This document shows, in pieces, positions 10,558 to 21,636 of a stretch of DNA of 64,000 nucleotides (positions are counted from its first letter, which is position 1; every line of letters starts with the position of its first letter). The position numbers and the translations under genes were made by a program. The stretch spans positions 1 to 64,000 of the forward strand of contig JASAOO010003490.1 of assembly GCA_030849075.1 (NCBI GenBank), in the 5' to 3' direction. This stretch comes from Zelonia costaricensis. Its lineage: Eukaryota; Euglenozoa; Kinetoplastea; Trypanosomatida; Trypanosomatidae. The notes below the pieces were generated by a model. The model was not told the DNA's origin. It was given only the letters and a program-made list of their open reading frames with translations, and ran no database searches.

Positions 10558-13500
10558 CACGAGGCGCGATGCAGATGCTCAGTAATGACGGTGGACGTAT
10601 GCAAAAGAAGCTCGCCGTGTATCTGCTCCCGGTGCGGTTGTGGCAGTGGCGCTTCTCCGTACGAGAAGGAGCAAGCGGGCAGGGCAGGACAGCGGTGGCG
10701 AGAACTTCAGACAAGCTTGACGACGATGCACGTGCGGAAAAGGGAGTGGAGGGAAGAAGCAGTGCAAGGGGGAGAGGAGGGGGAGGGCGGGCGCCGGCAG
10801 GGCCGCGCACCACAGCCGTCGAAGGGAAGCCGAAGCACAGCAGCTGCGGTGACAGTGGTCTGGTACAGTAACAGGTCAGAACTCCGAACACCCCGCACCT
10901 CACGCCGGTGCCCCGCTCAGCCGTCGCCGACTCTGCGCGGTGCTGAGCTCCGGTACGCTGCCACGTTCCAGCACACCCTCTCATCCCTCAACACGCCCAC
11001 TGGGTGGTGTAGAGCCGACCGGTGGACCAGAGCTCAGAATCGATGCCGAAGTGCGGCGCAAGTGACGCGCTTTTGCTTCTTTCTCGAGGGCTCACACGTG
11101 CAGCGTGCACACGTGAGTGCAAGTGCGCCGCACACACGTGTCTCTCCACTTCTCGGCTCCTCGTGTGTCGCGACAAGTGATTGCCTTGAAGTCCTTCACG
11201 CTTTGTTTGTGTGTGCGTGTGTTTGTGTGTGTGTGCTCCATTTTCTTTTTCGGTTTTTTTTTTCACTTAAAACCCTTTTGTTTTGATGTTCAGCTGCGAG
11301 TGCTGCGGCGTGTGTGCCTCCAGCAGTCCACACGTGCACACTCACACATACCACCATCAAATCTCTCGCAGCGCGTCGCCTCCCTCACCCGCCAGTCCCC
11401 CACCCCACCCCTTCCTTTCCGTGGCGGCCGGCGGCGCCGTGGGTGGCTCGTCTTCACCGGCATGCGCGCGCATGAGCCCGCCGATGCCCATGCGTGTGTT
11501 GTACTGCGTGTTTGCGCCTCTTTGCCGACACGCCATATGCGTCGGTGCGGCTGTCAAGCCTGAGGACAACAACAAAGAGAAGCTCAACAGCCGCGTCGAC
11601 GGTACTGTGGGAGTTTGAAAAGGGAAGGGGAGGAGGGGCGTGTGGAGAAATGAGAAGGGAAACTGAGTGGTGAACGGCAGCCTCGGCATCACGCGCGGTC
11701 GCAACTCGACTGACGAGACAGCACCACGTCGTGGTCACACCCCTCGCCTCCGCCGCGAGTGGGCGCGGACCCGCGTGTGTGTGTGTGTGTGTGTGCTTGT
11801 GTTTGTACAGGCAGCCGTGCCAATAGAGGGGAAGAGGTCTCCCCAGCCTCTGCCCCGGGTACAGGCAGAAAAAGAAAAGGAAAGTAGACAAGCAAGTAAG
11901 ATGAAGAAGTCGTCAGCGTGAACAGAGAGGGGGAACAGGTGCGACGGTAACGGAACTGCGCGCTCACACGGATACACACACACACACTCGCGCACACACA
12001 ACTACGACGTCACGCGCGTGCGAGCGCGCCAACACCGCACCAACGGCTCGCTCTCCGTCTCGCCTCTCTTTCTCCTTTGCGCGCAGCTCCTTCTTTTTTT
12101 TTTACGGGCGTGACAGCCTCAGGACACGTCGTTGGCGGTGTGCAGGCAGCATGAGCGTCCTTTGTGAACGTCCGCAGAGAAAGGGGAGCGAGACGAGAAA
12201 CAGGTGGTATTGGCAGCCGACGTGTGTGTGTGCGTGTGCGTTTGTGTGCTTGTGTGTGGTCCCTGACCTAGGTTCAGCTGTCGGTAGGGTAGAGAAGGAC
12301 GGGGAGAAAAAAACTAGGAAATAAATGAGCTGCGATGAGGCTTCACGGGGGTGCGTACGCAGCACACACACACACACACCCGTACACACAGAACAGCGCC
12401 GCCAGATACCACGCGAGGCTGCAGAGGGAGAGAAGGTCAAGAAGCCGCAAAGAACACAAGAGAAACAACGAAGGCACGCCGGCAGGGAAGAGGGACCAAG
12501 ACAACACAAGAGAGAGGTGTGGGAGGTGCGCACTGAGGGCGTGTGTGTGTGTGCGTGTGTGTTTCAGCGTGCGGGTGAGAGAGCAAGCGGAAAGGCTCGG
12601 AGAATGCGGAAAGGGAAAACAACATAAGGCAGCAGACGCACGCAACACACACACAAGCATGCACACACGCACGCATCCATCAAGCGACTTGCGTGGCTGC
12701 ACGTACAAACACGCGCACGCACGCAGACAAAGGCGGGGAGGAGGAGACGGCAAACACGCACACGCACATACACGGGAAAGGCCAGGGAAAACAGAGGGCA
12801 AGAGAGAGAGAGACGAAGAGAAGGAAAGAGAAGAGTCAAGACGAGTCCTAAGGGAGTAAGTAGGTGGTGCCGTTCGCGTCGCTAGCCTTGGTGTGCGTGC
12901 GTGGGTGTTCGCGTGCGTGTGCGTGTCTTTGTGTGTGTCGGTACGCTTGAGGAGCTCAGCGCTTCCTTATCTGGGAGAGCGAGAAGAAGGAGAAGGCAGA
13001 TCCTTGTAAAACGAAGCACGTGCACGTGTGTGCGTGATGTCGCTGCGTTCGTGAGCCGCTGCACGCCTTGAGGCATCTTGATTTGTCCAAGAACGCACGC
13101 ACACACACACGCACACGCATACCCTTTGTTTGTTGCCGCCTTCAAAAAAACTCGAGGTTCAACAAAGTCAGCTCAGTCAAGTGCGTCGCTGACGCCTACC
13201 AGAAAAGGGGGAAACAGAAAAAGGCAGCGTGCATGCGCATAAGTGAGAGTTGGCCCAGCGCCATTTCACCGTCACACCATCCCCCGCAGCGCATCGTGCA
13301 AGTGCACTCATTTTGCCTGTTGAGCATTCCCTTCTCACCTGTCCCGAAATCCCCCCGCCCCGCCCCGCCGCCGTGAAGCACCTGGTATGAAGTCCTCTCT
13401 CATCTCAGGCAATCTTGCACACGTCTACGCGCGTGCGTGTCTGGCTTCGCTCCAGTTGTGTCAACCCTTTCCAAGAAGGACGCTCTCCTTTGCTTCGCAG

Positions 13501-13844
13501 CGTCGCTGAGTGAGTCTGTGTTCGTGTGTGTCCATGTGTGTGTGTGTGTGTGTGTGTGTTTGGGAGGTGCTGTTGAGTTACCGAGGAAAGACGGCGTCGG
13601 AGGGGGCGGTCAACGACCACCACAACTTACATGCACCACAGCGCGTGCGGTGTTGTGGGAAGAGAAGCGGACACCTTGGGGCATTGCACCCACACACACA
13701 TACATGCAGACAGACACACACACACACGTGCACGAAGGTCGGCACCTGCCAGCACCGAGCCCGCTCCCTCATCGGCCACCTTCCTCGCACCCCTCCTGCC
13801 CGCACATGCCAGCGTGCAGCAGCAGGAGCAGCGGTCATGCGAAT

Positions 13845-14276
13845 TTACCGGATGAGATAGATCAGCAGCGCGATGATGGCGAGCACGGCACCAAGGATCA
13901 CCGGCAGCGGAATGACGTTGCCGCCGCCCTTGTAGTGGCGCAGCTCCTCGCGCTTCATGTCAGACCACTTCGGCGCGTCGCCGACTTTCTTCATCTGCTC
14001 CTCCTTGCGTCGCTTGGACTCTTCCGGGTCGATGCGGCCAATGATAAACATCTTACTCTTCAGCAGCGCCGTGCTCGTGTGCCCGATGCTCTCGAAGCTG
14101 TTCGTGATGTCCATACCCGCCATGTCCTTAATCGGGTCCAGACCACCGGGGTGCAGGTGCAGCCACCCGCTGACGTCCAGCACCTTGTCGTACATCACCA
14201 CCCAGCAGTCGTCATCGCTCGTGTGCTTGCTGATCTCCTCCCACGAGTAGATCGTCAGCTCGGACTGGTTCGCCAT
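13845..14276 (-). CDS. Cytochrome b5, tail-anchored
   Basis: Protein of 143 residues from the ATG at 14276. Residues about 6-82 form a cytochrome b5 haem-binding domain: the HPGG motif is at 42-45, giving the first axial histidine, and H66 in the SIGHTSTAL stretch is the likely second ligand. A charged linker (about 83-118, Lys/Glu-rich) is followed by a hydrophobic segment at about 121-141 ending in LIYLIR, a classic C-terminal tail anchor for the endoplasmic reticulum or outer mitochondrial membrane. Length and layout match microsomal cytochrome b5, which passes electrons to fatty acid desaturases, sterol enzymes or P450s. The in-frame extension upstream to 14456 is pyrimidine-tract translation and is excluded. 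Several b5 paralogues are expected in Leishmania, so the partner enzyme cannot be named. Confidence 0.92.
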   Translation of the reverse strand: MANQSELTIYSWEEISKHTSDDDCWVVMYDKVLDVSGWLHLHPGGLDPIKDMAGMDITNSFESIGHTSTALLKSKMFIIGRIDPEESKRRKEEQMKKVGDAPKWSDMKREELRHYKGGGNVIPLPVILGAVLAIIALLIYLIR

Positions 14277-17200
14277 GGTAAGAGGAGGGGGGAGGCGGAA
14301 AACAAAAGAAAATGTCCGACACGAACCTCGCACGAAGGGGAGGGGAGAGAAGGGGACCGGTCGGGATAGGGCGGAGGGGGTGGAAGTGTAGATAGACGAC
14401 AGACAGGCCCACAGAGAGAGACACGCACACACACGCACACACACAATCGCAGACACCGCGGCAGAGGAAGATGGAGGAACAGAGAGAGTGTGTGAGCGTG
14501 AAGAAAAAGGTCGGCGACGAGAACGGGGAGGCGACGACCAGTAGAAGAAAAAAAAGGAAAGGCGAATCCAAGAGAACTCAGAGGGCGAGAAGAGCGAGCG
14601 ACAAGAACGAGCGAGAGAGTGGAGGAGGGAGAGAAGTAGCTAGTAATGATGATCAATGATCCAGAATCTGAACGGCGGTGAGCGGGGATCGAGGGGGAGT
14701 GGGTGTGTAAAGTGGCGGAGAGTTGTGTGCGATGCAGGCACGCGCAAATGCGGCGAGGGGGCGTCGTCGGGGGTGTAGACGGCGAGAACGAAAAAAAAAA
14801 AAAGAGACGAGCAGGGGCGTGCAGGAGACGGAAGGTGAGACGATTCCACATTGTGCGAAGATGCGGGGGGGATGACAGAGCGTACGCGTGCTGTACCCGT
14901 GTGGTTTTGCTTAGTTGAGAGTTGTGATCCCCGATCGCGAATGGGCAATAAGAAGCCCGCCACCACAGAAGCGAGCTCTACCCCCCGCGTAACTCAAGAA
15001 GCGGAGTCACACAAGCTTCTAGTCAGCTCGGTTGCTCTCTTAACCCCATCACTTTCAGGCATCTTTGTGTGTTCTGCTTCGGAACAGCCGTTACTTTTCC
15101 ATCTCTCGTCATTCCGCCGAAGTTGCACCTCACTCTGCAGAGAAAAAAAAGGGCATCGCCCAGCCTGCAAGCCTGCCCTTCCTTCTCTGATTCACGACCC
15201 ACGCCGACACGCGGAATCGCGCCCTTCGCGGCAGCAGTGCAGAACGGTCCCAGGGTGCCTCAAGCACGCACCGTACGATGTACGCAAGTTGTCATGCAAG
15301 GGGGGTCGGCCGATGCGCCGAGCTTTCGCCGTCCTCGCACCTGGCCACCACGTAGGCGTCGATAGGCGAGAGCCCGAAGAGGAAACCTAAAAATGGACGA
15401 CACGCGCGCCATTTCGGCGCGTTTCACGGGACTACACAGAAACACACACACAAACACCGACCTCCAACTCCAACTAAATCCAGAACGAGACGAAAGACGC
15501 ATTAGAATGCAGATAGAAGCGGTGCACCTCGGCAACGACGCCGTACACGCGGGCCAGGACCGCATTCCCGGCAGCAGCAGCGGCAGCGAATGTCCACCCG
15601 CACGATCAAGGGGCGAGATGCCAGAGACACAAACACCCACCCACAGAAATGCCAAGAGCGCGCCTAAAAGCATGCAGAAAAGGTACTCCACACGCACATA
15701 CACATACACACAGACGGAACACAGAGAGTGTTTGGGGAAGTCGCGCCCACTGAGATGACTGGCCGCATTCGTTTTCTTAAGAAAGGAGGGTATCTGTGTG
15801 TGTGTGTGTCTCTATCTTTTCCACTGTCTTTTGGGTTGCCCGTGACGCTTCTTGTTTTGATTATTCATGTTACGCGGTGTTTGTGTGTGCGTGTGCGCGT
15901 TGTAGTGCATGAAACTCCGCTTGTGTTGCCGCTCCTCCCGGTCTATACCACCGCCGACGAACGAGGAACACGGAAAACGAAAAAAAAAAAAAGAAGAAAC
16001 ACAGAGCACTCAAAAGAACGAGAAGAAGCGGAAGGTGGGAACAGGGGCGAAGTGCATCGCTGGCTGCTGCGCTCTCCCGGTGGCGCGCGTGTTCGTGGTG
16101 CAGTGCGTGGCAAATCCGCTTGCTCGAGTACACACGCACGTGTGCGTGAGCTGCGCTGTGTTTGTTCCCGCACAGGCAGGGGCATAAAGGGAGACGACAA
16201 CACACACGCCATCGAGAAGAAAGCCGAAAAGGAAAGTGGAGAACATCACAGGACATCGCTACGTCTAGTGGCTCCCTCCTTGATGGTCATCATCTCCGAA
16301 GCGACCCGTTTCTCCGCATCCCCCACGGACCGCTTTGAAAGCACACGAGGAGAAGAAGACAAGATCGCTCACGCCGCGGAGGCCGACGGCAAAACAAAGA
16401 AAAAAAAAGCGGGAGGGAGGAGTAAAAGAGAAGGAGGGGCGCTGACGGATCGCCAGAGCTGAGACAAAAAAAAAACATAAAGAGGTGGGCCTCGCGGGAT
16501 GGCAATATCGAAGAAACATAACATAAGTTGAAGGAAGGTCAAGAGGCAGGGGGGAAGGGGGAGGGCCTCGTCAAGTCTCCCCTCCACCCCCCCCCACTCC
16601 CCCTCCCCTCCCACTGTCTTCTTGATCGCAGATCGAGTGAGGATGGGGCAGGGAGGGGGAGGGGGGGGTGGAGGGCGCAGCACAGCGCCACGCAAACCGG
16701 GAAGAGAAGCAACAGAGGAACGCAGCGGGGGCGCAGAAACGGCGAGATGATCAGTGAGAACGAGAGAGGCGAAGGAGTAGGTGCATAGGAAAGAGAAGCA
16801 AAGAAAAAACAAAAGTACGTCGCACGGGGGGAGGGAGGGGGGCACGCGCTCTCCGCACACGGGAAAGGGCGCCGCATGGCGGGTCGAAAAAGACGAGAAG
16901 GGGCCCCCGAGGGTGGACGAGTAGACGAGAAGGAGAGGACAACAAAAAAAAAAAAAGACAAGCAAGCGTTCGAGGCTGGGGAGAGAAAGGAAGGAACCGG
17001 AACGACGGAAACAGGAGAGGCGCCAGCACCGTACGCACACACACATACCGAACACGCCCAGTCTCAAAAGCTAGGACGTCAGCGCGCGAGGGAGGAAACA
17101 GAAAAGCAACCAGGAAATGGAGGAAACACCAAAAATAAAGAAAAAAGAGAGTAGAAGTCGTTCAAATAGTCGTCTTGTCGTTGGTTTGTTTGTTTTCTCT

Positions 17201-17506
17201 TTGTCATCGCCTACGTGCCCGTCTCCCGATCCCTCACTCCTCCCCCACCCCCACCCACCCCCTCGTTAATGTGCGACGGCGGGAGGCAGAGAGGGAGAGC
17301 GCGACGGGAGGGCCCAAAATGGTGACCGAGCGGCAAGCCAGCGGGGAGGTCGGGGAGGTCGGGGGGAGCGCAACACCTTTGCCTGACCTCCATCAGGCCA
17401 CACACAACAGCGCGGCACTTCATCGACACACAAACGCACACATGTGTTCCCCATTTTCATCCTTTGCGGCAATGCGGTGCCGAGGCTCTGTGTGCCCGTG
17501 TCCTTC
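14277..17506. other. Spacer between the acylated repeat protein and cytochrome b5
   Basis: About 3.2 kb. Purine-rich plus strand near 14300-14870 and 16350-17160, and a non-simple stretch at 15170-15390. No gene recognised. Confidence 0.6.
14327..14355 (-). promoter_or_regulatory. Predicted trans-splice acceptor for cytochrome b5
   Basis: The minus strand shows a C/T tract at 14355-14335 followed by AG at 14328-14327, about 51 bases before the ATG at 14276. A second tract directly before the ATG (14303-14282) has no AG before the start codon and cannot be the one used for this start. Confidence 0.4.
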
Positions 17507-18103
17507 TCACGCGCGGTGCTGCGGCGTCTGGCAGCCATACGAGTTCGCGCGTCCCGTATGGGGACGCGGCGTCGGTGCACTCACGCTGTACGCCCGCGGT
17601 GAGACGCCGTAAACGCTGCCAGGCCGGCTGCCACCGTACGCGCTGCTCGCGCGTCGGTACCCACCCCCGCACCCACCGCGCGGCGTCGGCGCCCCGGCCG
17701 TCATCGCCCGCGGGGAGTCGCCGCCGCCGCCGTACGCGCTGCCCATGCGACGGTAGTGGTGGTGCTGCCGCTGGTGCGGATGGTAGTCGCCGCCACACCC
17801 TCCCCGCGGCGTGGGCGCGCCAACGCTGTATGCGTGTGGGGTGTCGCCACCGGCGTTGCTCATGCGGCCGTACTCGCCACCGTACCCGCCACGTGGCTTA
17901 TCCGCGGGCCGGTATCGGGCAGCGTACGAGCTGCCCTTCGCGTTGGACGGGTGGTGTGCGTAGCCGCCGCCCATGCCGCCCTGTGGTGATCGGCTGTTCT
18001 GCCACAGCTTCTCGTTGCGCTCCCGCTCCGTGCGGCGGGCGGCGGCGCGCTGCTCGCTCTCATCCGGAGCCTGGCGTGGCTGCTTGCTCGCACTGCACCC
18101 CAT
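17507..18103 (-). CDS. N-myristoylated/palmitoylated Gly-rich repeat protein
   Basis: Protein of 198 residues. It begins MGCSASK, which fits the N-myristoyltransferase consensus (Gly2, Ser6, Lys7) with Cys3 as a likely palmitoylation site, so dual acylation and membrane targeting (plasma or flagellar membrane) are inferred. Residues 10-35 are charged and may be helical. The rest is low-complexity and repetitive, with a module containing APTPR at residues 96-100, 138-142 and 176-180 (spacing 42 and 38), each preceded by Tyr/Ser-rich sequence and the first two followed by GGCGG. There is no transmembrane segment. The ATG at 18103 is fixed by the acylation signal. I know no family for the repeat region. 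Other small acylated Leishmania proteins, such as the SMP and HASP types, share only the N-terminal logic. Confidence 0.8.
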   Translation of the reverse strand: MGCSASKQPRQAPDESEQRAAARRTERERNEKLWQNSRSPQGGMGGGYAHHPSNAKGSSYAARYRPADKPRGGYGGEYGRMSNAGGDTPHAYSVGAPTPRGGCGGDYHPHQRQHHHYRRMGSAYGGGGDSPRAMTAGAPTPRGGCGGGYRRASSAYGGSRPGSVYGVSPRAYSVSAPTPRPHTGRANSYGCQTPQHRA

Positions 18104-21100
18104 TCGCGCTGATCACCTCGGTCGTGTTGTTGCTGTGTTTTGGTCCTCCTTCTGGAAGAGTGTGCAGCCGTGTCTGTAGCTTCTGTTGTTCTCTTATTTG
18201 TCCGCTCAATAAGAGATCGCTGTGCAGAAGGTGATTGTGAGGCGCAGCGGAGGGACGGGCAGAGGGTGCGGAGCGTAGTGCAACCGGCACGGGAAAGGGG
18301 AGAGAGCCACAGCAGAAGATAATGAGAAAACAAAATGGGCACACACACACGGCACGCGATGGGAGGTGAAAGCCTGCGTGATAAGCTGTGCGTGCACGGC
18401 GTCCAGTCACGGCAGAGTGTAGAGGGAGTGTCAGGGTGGAAAGCAGCGCACCTTCACGAAACGGCTTGAAGCAAACACACTGAACACGAGTCCACACGCA
18501 GAAGGAACAGCAAAGCAGACAAGTGAATAAGGCTGGTGGCACACGATGGACACACCTCTGGCAAGCTGACGCGTCGTTGACCTTCTGTGTAGGTATGTGC
18601 ATGTGTGTGTGTGTGTGTGGTGACGGTGAACCGTGTCGAGAGGTGTGGCACGACGAGGTTGCCGTGAAGCAAGAGAGAGAGACAAATTTGTTGGAGACAG
18701 AAAACGAAAAGCACGAGGAGGGGCGTGAGCCGCGTGACGATCTCCACGAGATGCTTCAGGGCGAGCACGTCTTCGCAACTGCACGCGCGCGCGGCCGAAC
18801 GTGACCGCTTCCAGCCGCTAAGCTGTGAAAACGCAAAGGGGGGTGAGCAACCATGAAAGAGACACGCGCACTCACGCTTGCGCTGAATGTGTCGGCAGCG
18901 GAGCAGCGCGAGGTACGTCGCTGCATTGTCGCCCCTCCACCGTCTCTCTTTCGAAGCCGGCGTTGACCCTCCCACTTCGGCTCCCGCAGGGGGTGGGGGG
19001 GCCTGCTTGCCGCCACCTTCGACGCGCCTCACCGAGACCACTCAAGGGCACACACCCACACACCCCTGCTGACGCGTGCGGTGTGGCTGCGAACCTCCTT
19101 TTTTTTCTTTTTGTTTCTCTGCTCTGCGAGGCAGTTCTGAATAAACACCGGAACGTAGTCGTGTTCACCTGAATCGACAACCCATCACACCCTGTGCTCC
19201 CTATGTTCTTGTTGTGGTTGTTTTCTCTTTCCCACGTTGCCTCCCTACCCTCAAAGGGTTTTTGTTTTCTTTTTGGTGCTTTCAACGCGCGGACTTCAGA
19301 AGCGACCAAAATGAAAGAAAGGGGGGCGGGCCACGAAAACAAGAGAGGGTTCCGTGTGAGGTGTGTGAGAGAGAGACGGCGACCGAGAACGCGTGAGGTG
19401 TGATAAAGGACAAGAAGAAAAAGAGCTCGTTCGCTGGCAAGTACACACGCACACACACACACACACCTAGACAGACAGACGAACGCAAGACAAGCACGCC
19501 TCGAGGCCTAAAAGACAAAAAAAACGCAAGAAAGAACGGGCGTTCTCTGCGGGACGTACCGATTCGGCAGTAGCAATTAATTTTTGTTTTTGTTTTACTT
19601 TCTTTTCTGTTTGAATCACAGTCCTTTTTTTTTGCTATCTTAGGGTCGTCGAACAACACCGGAGGCGATAACGGTCCACAAGTCAAACCAAACCTCACAG
19701 CACAAACACAGATCCACACATACACACGCAAAAAAAAAAATTGAGAGAGCACCGCATGCGCTCTTTCTGTGGACTGCACGTCGTTTACCCTCTCCCCCTT
19801 TTTGGCTCCCTGTGTCTCCCGTATTCGCGCTCCGTGTGCCCGCGGCGCAGACGCGATGGAAATTCGCACATACGCGCACGCACTCGACGGAGCCACAAAA
19901 AAAAAAAAGGGACAACCCAAAAAAGGGGGTAGGGTACGCCACGCGCTCCCTGCCGAAAGGCGCGCAGGAGAAGAAAGAGAAAAAGAAGAAAGAGAAGAGC
20001 GGTGTACCCAGTGGCGCCTCCAAGACGCGTGAACACACACACTCACACATACAGAGATCAAAACAAAAGAGGGTGGTGCTGAAGTTTACGCCTGTCCAGG
20101 CAAAAAAGGGAAGATCACCAAGAGAAAAAAAAGGAGAAAGGAAAGTGAAAACGGGCGCCGAAGAGAAGGAGAAGTCACGCACAGAGAGAGAACTCGGTAA
20201 AAGGTGGAGGGGGGAGGGTGGTGAAGGTGAGGTTGTGGTGGCACGGGTCTTGGAGACCCTCAGCTCCGACAGCCGCCGCACTCTTCGCACGCGAGAGAGG
20301 GAGAGTGAAGGAGCACGTGCATTCCAGCTCTCTCTCTCTTGTGCTAAACTCAATCTCCTTCTTTCCTTCGCTCTTCTCAAGAGAGAGAAAGAAAAAAAGA
20401 AGGGAGAGAGGGACGGGTTTTGTGCAACGCGCCTGTGGGCTGCGGGGGGGGGGTGAAAAACACTGCCGCCACGTGCCCAGCCCATCCCTCACACGCACAC
20501 CGCCCTTCCCCTTCGCCGTCGCAAATTCTGCTCCACTTCCACCTGCAGCGTTCTGTTTTTTTTGTTTTGTTTTTTTTTCCTTTGCCTCAAACCTCTTCTT
20601 CCTTGCTCGGTCTCCTGCGCGCGCACTCGTGCCGTGGCAGAACCGCGTGCCTCACTGATTTCCCATTCCCATCCCCTACTCTTGCGATAACATGCTCGTT
20701 GCCTCATTCTAATCCTTGCATCTGTCCACGTTTTCTGCTGCGTGATGCGCCGCTGCGCTGACGACGCCGTAAACCCCCGTACACCCTTCTTCCGAAGCAG
20801 CAGCAGCGGGGAGACGGGGGAAGGGGGAAAGGGGGGAGGGGGCGTCGCACACAGCGTTCACGCGCAGCAAACCCAATATGCACAGCGAGCAGAAACTCAG
20901 CGAAAAGTCAACTCAGGAGAAGGAGAAGCGCTTTCCTCGTGCGTAGATAAAAAGAGGGATAAGAAGAATAGGACAGTCGAGAGCGAGAGAGTAGATCAGA
21001 GGCGTGCCATACGGCGTGAAGTCGGTCGGAGTTATGCCATGAGGAAGGACGAGAGGAAGAAATGCGACATCGCGTGCATCTCTCGTCTTCCTTCTTTTCC

Positions 21101-21636
21101 CTGTCGAGCGGGGGCGGAGGGGGGGAGGGGAGGTACCGTTAAGATGGCGTAAGGAGAAACAAAAAAAAACAGAAAGGACGGGGAGTGGGAAGAAGGAGTT
21201 CGCTGCGACGCGCGTCGAGAAAGAGCGGGAGGGCGCGCGAGGGACGGCAAGGCACGCACGCATTCAGTGCAGCCCGTCCGTTGCCCCAGACCTCACCGAA
21301 AAAAAAAAAGGAGGCCCGACTTCTCTTCTTTTGTTCTGTGGACTAGGTGTTCGCGTTTGGGGGTTTCTGTATGGCTTTTTTGTTGTTGCTGTTTCCTTTT
21401 TTTGTTTTTCTTCTTCACCACGTACAGGGGTTGATGCGCCAAGGGTGTCCAACATCACGTGCACCCGCCCCACCAGTCACCCAGTGCACCGTAGTGCACA
21501 AGCACCCAAAATAAGAAACACACGAACAACGATGAATCGGTCAGCGACGGAAGCCTCATTCTCTACGGAAGAAAACAAACAAAAAGAGCGAAGGATGCTG
21601 CTCGCTGCAGTCGCTCATGGTGGTGAGGGGTGGGGC
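18104..21636. other. Spacer between AGO1 and the acylated repeat protein
   Basis: About 3.5 kb with A- and T-homopolymers and a CA repeat near 19443-19467. Open frames are low-complexity; nothing recognised. It includes the AGO1 3' UTR. Confidence 0.6.

Larger units (their letters stand above)
9881..13844. other. Spacer between cytochrome b5 and MCCB
   Basis: About 4 kb containing the repeat pair and gap (10015-10557), GT runs near 11776-11795 and 13534-13559, and a less simple GC-rich stretch at about 10860-11160. No gene recognised. Confidence 0.6.
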
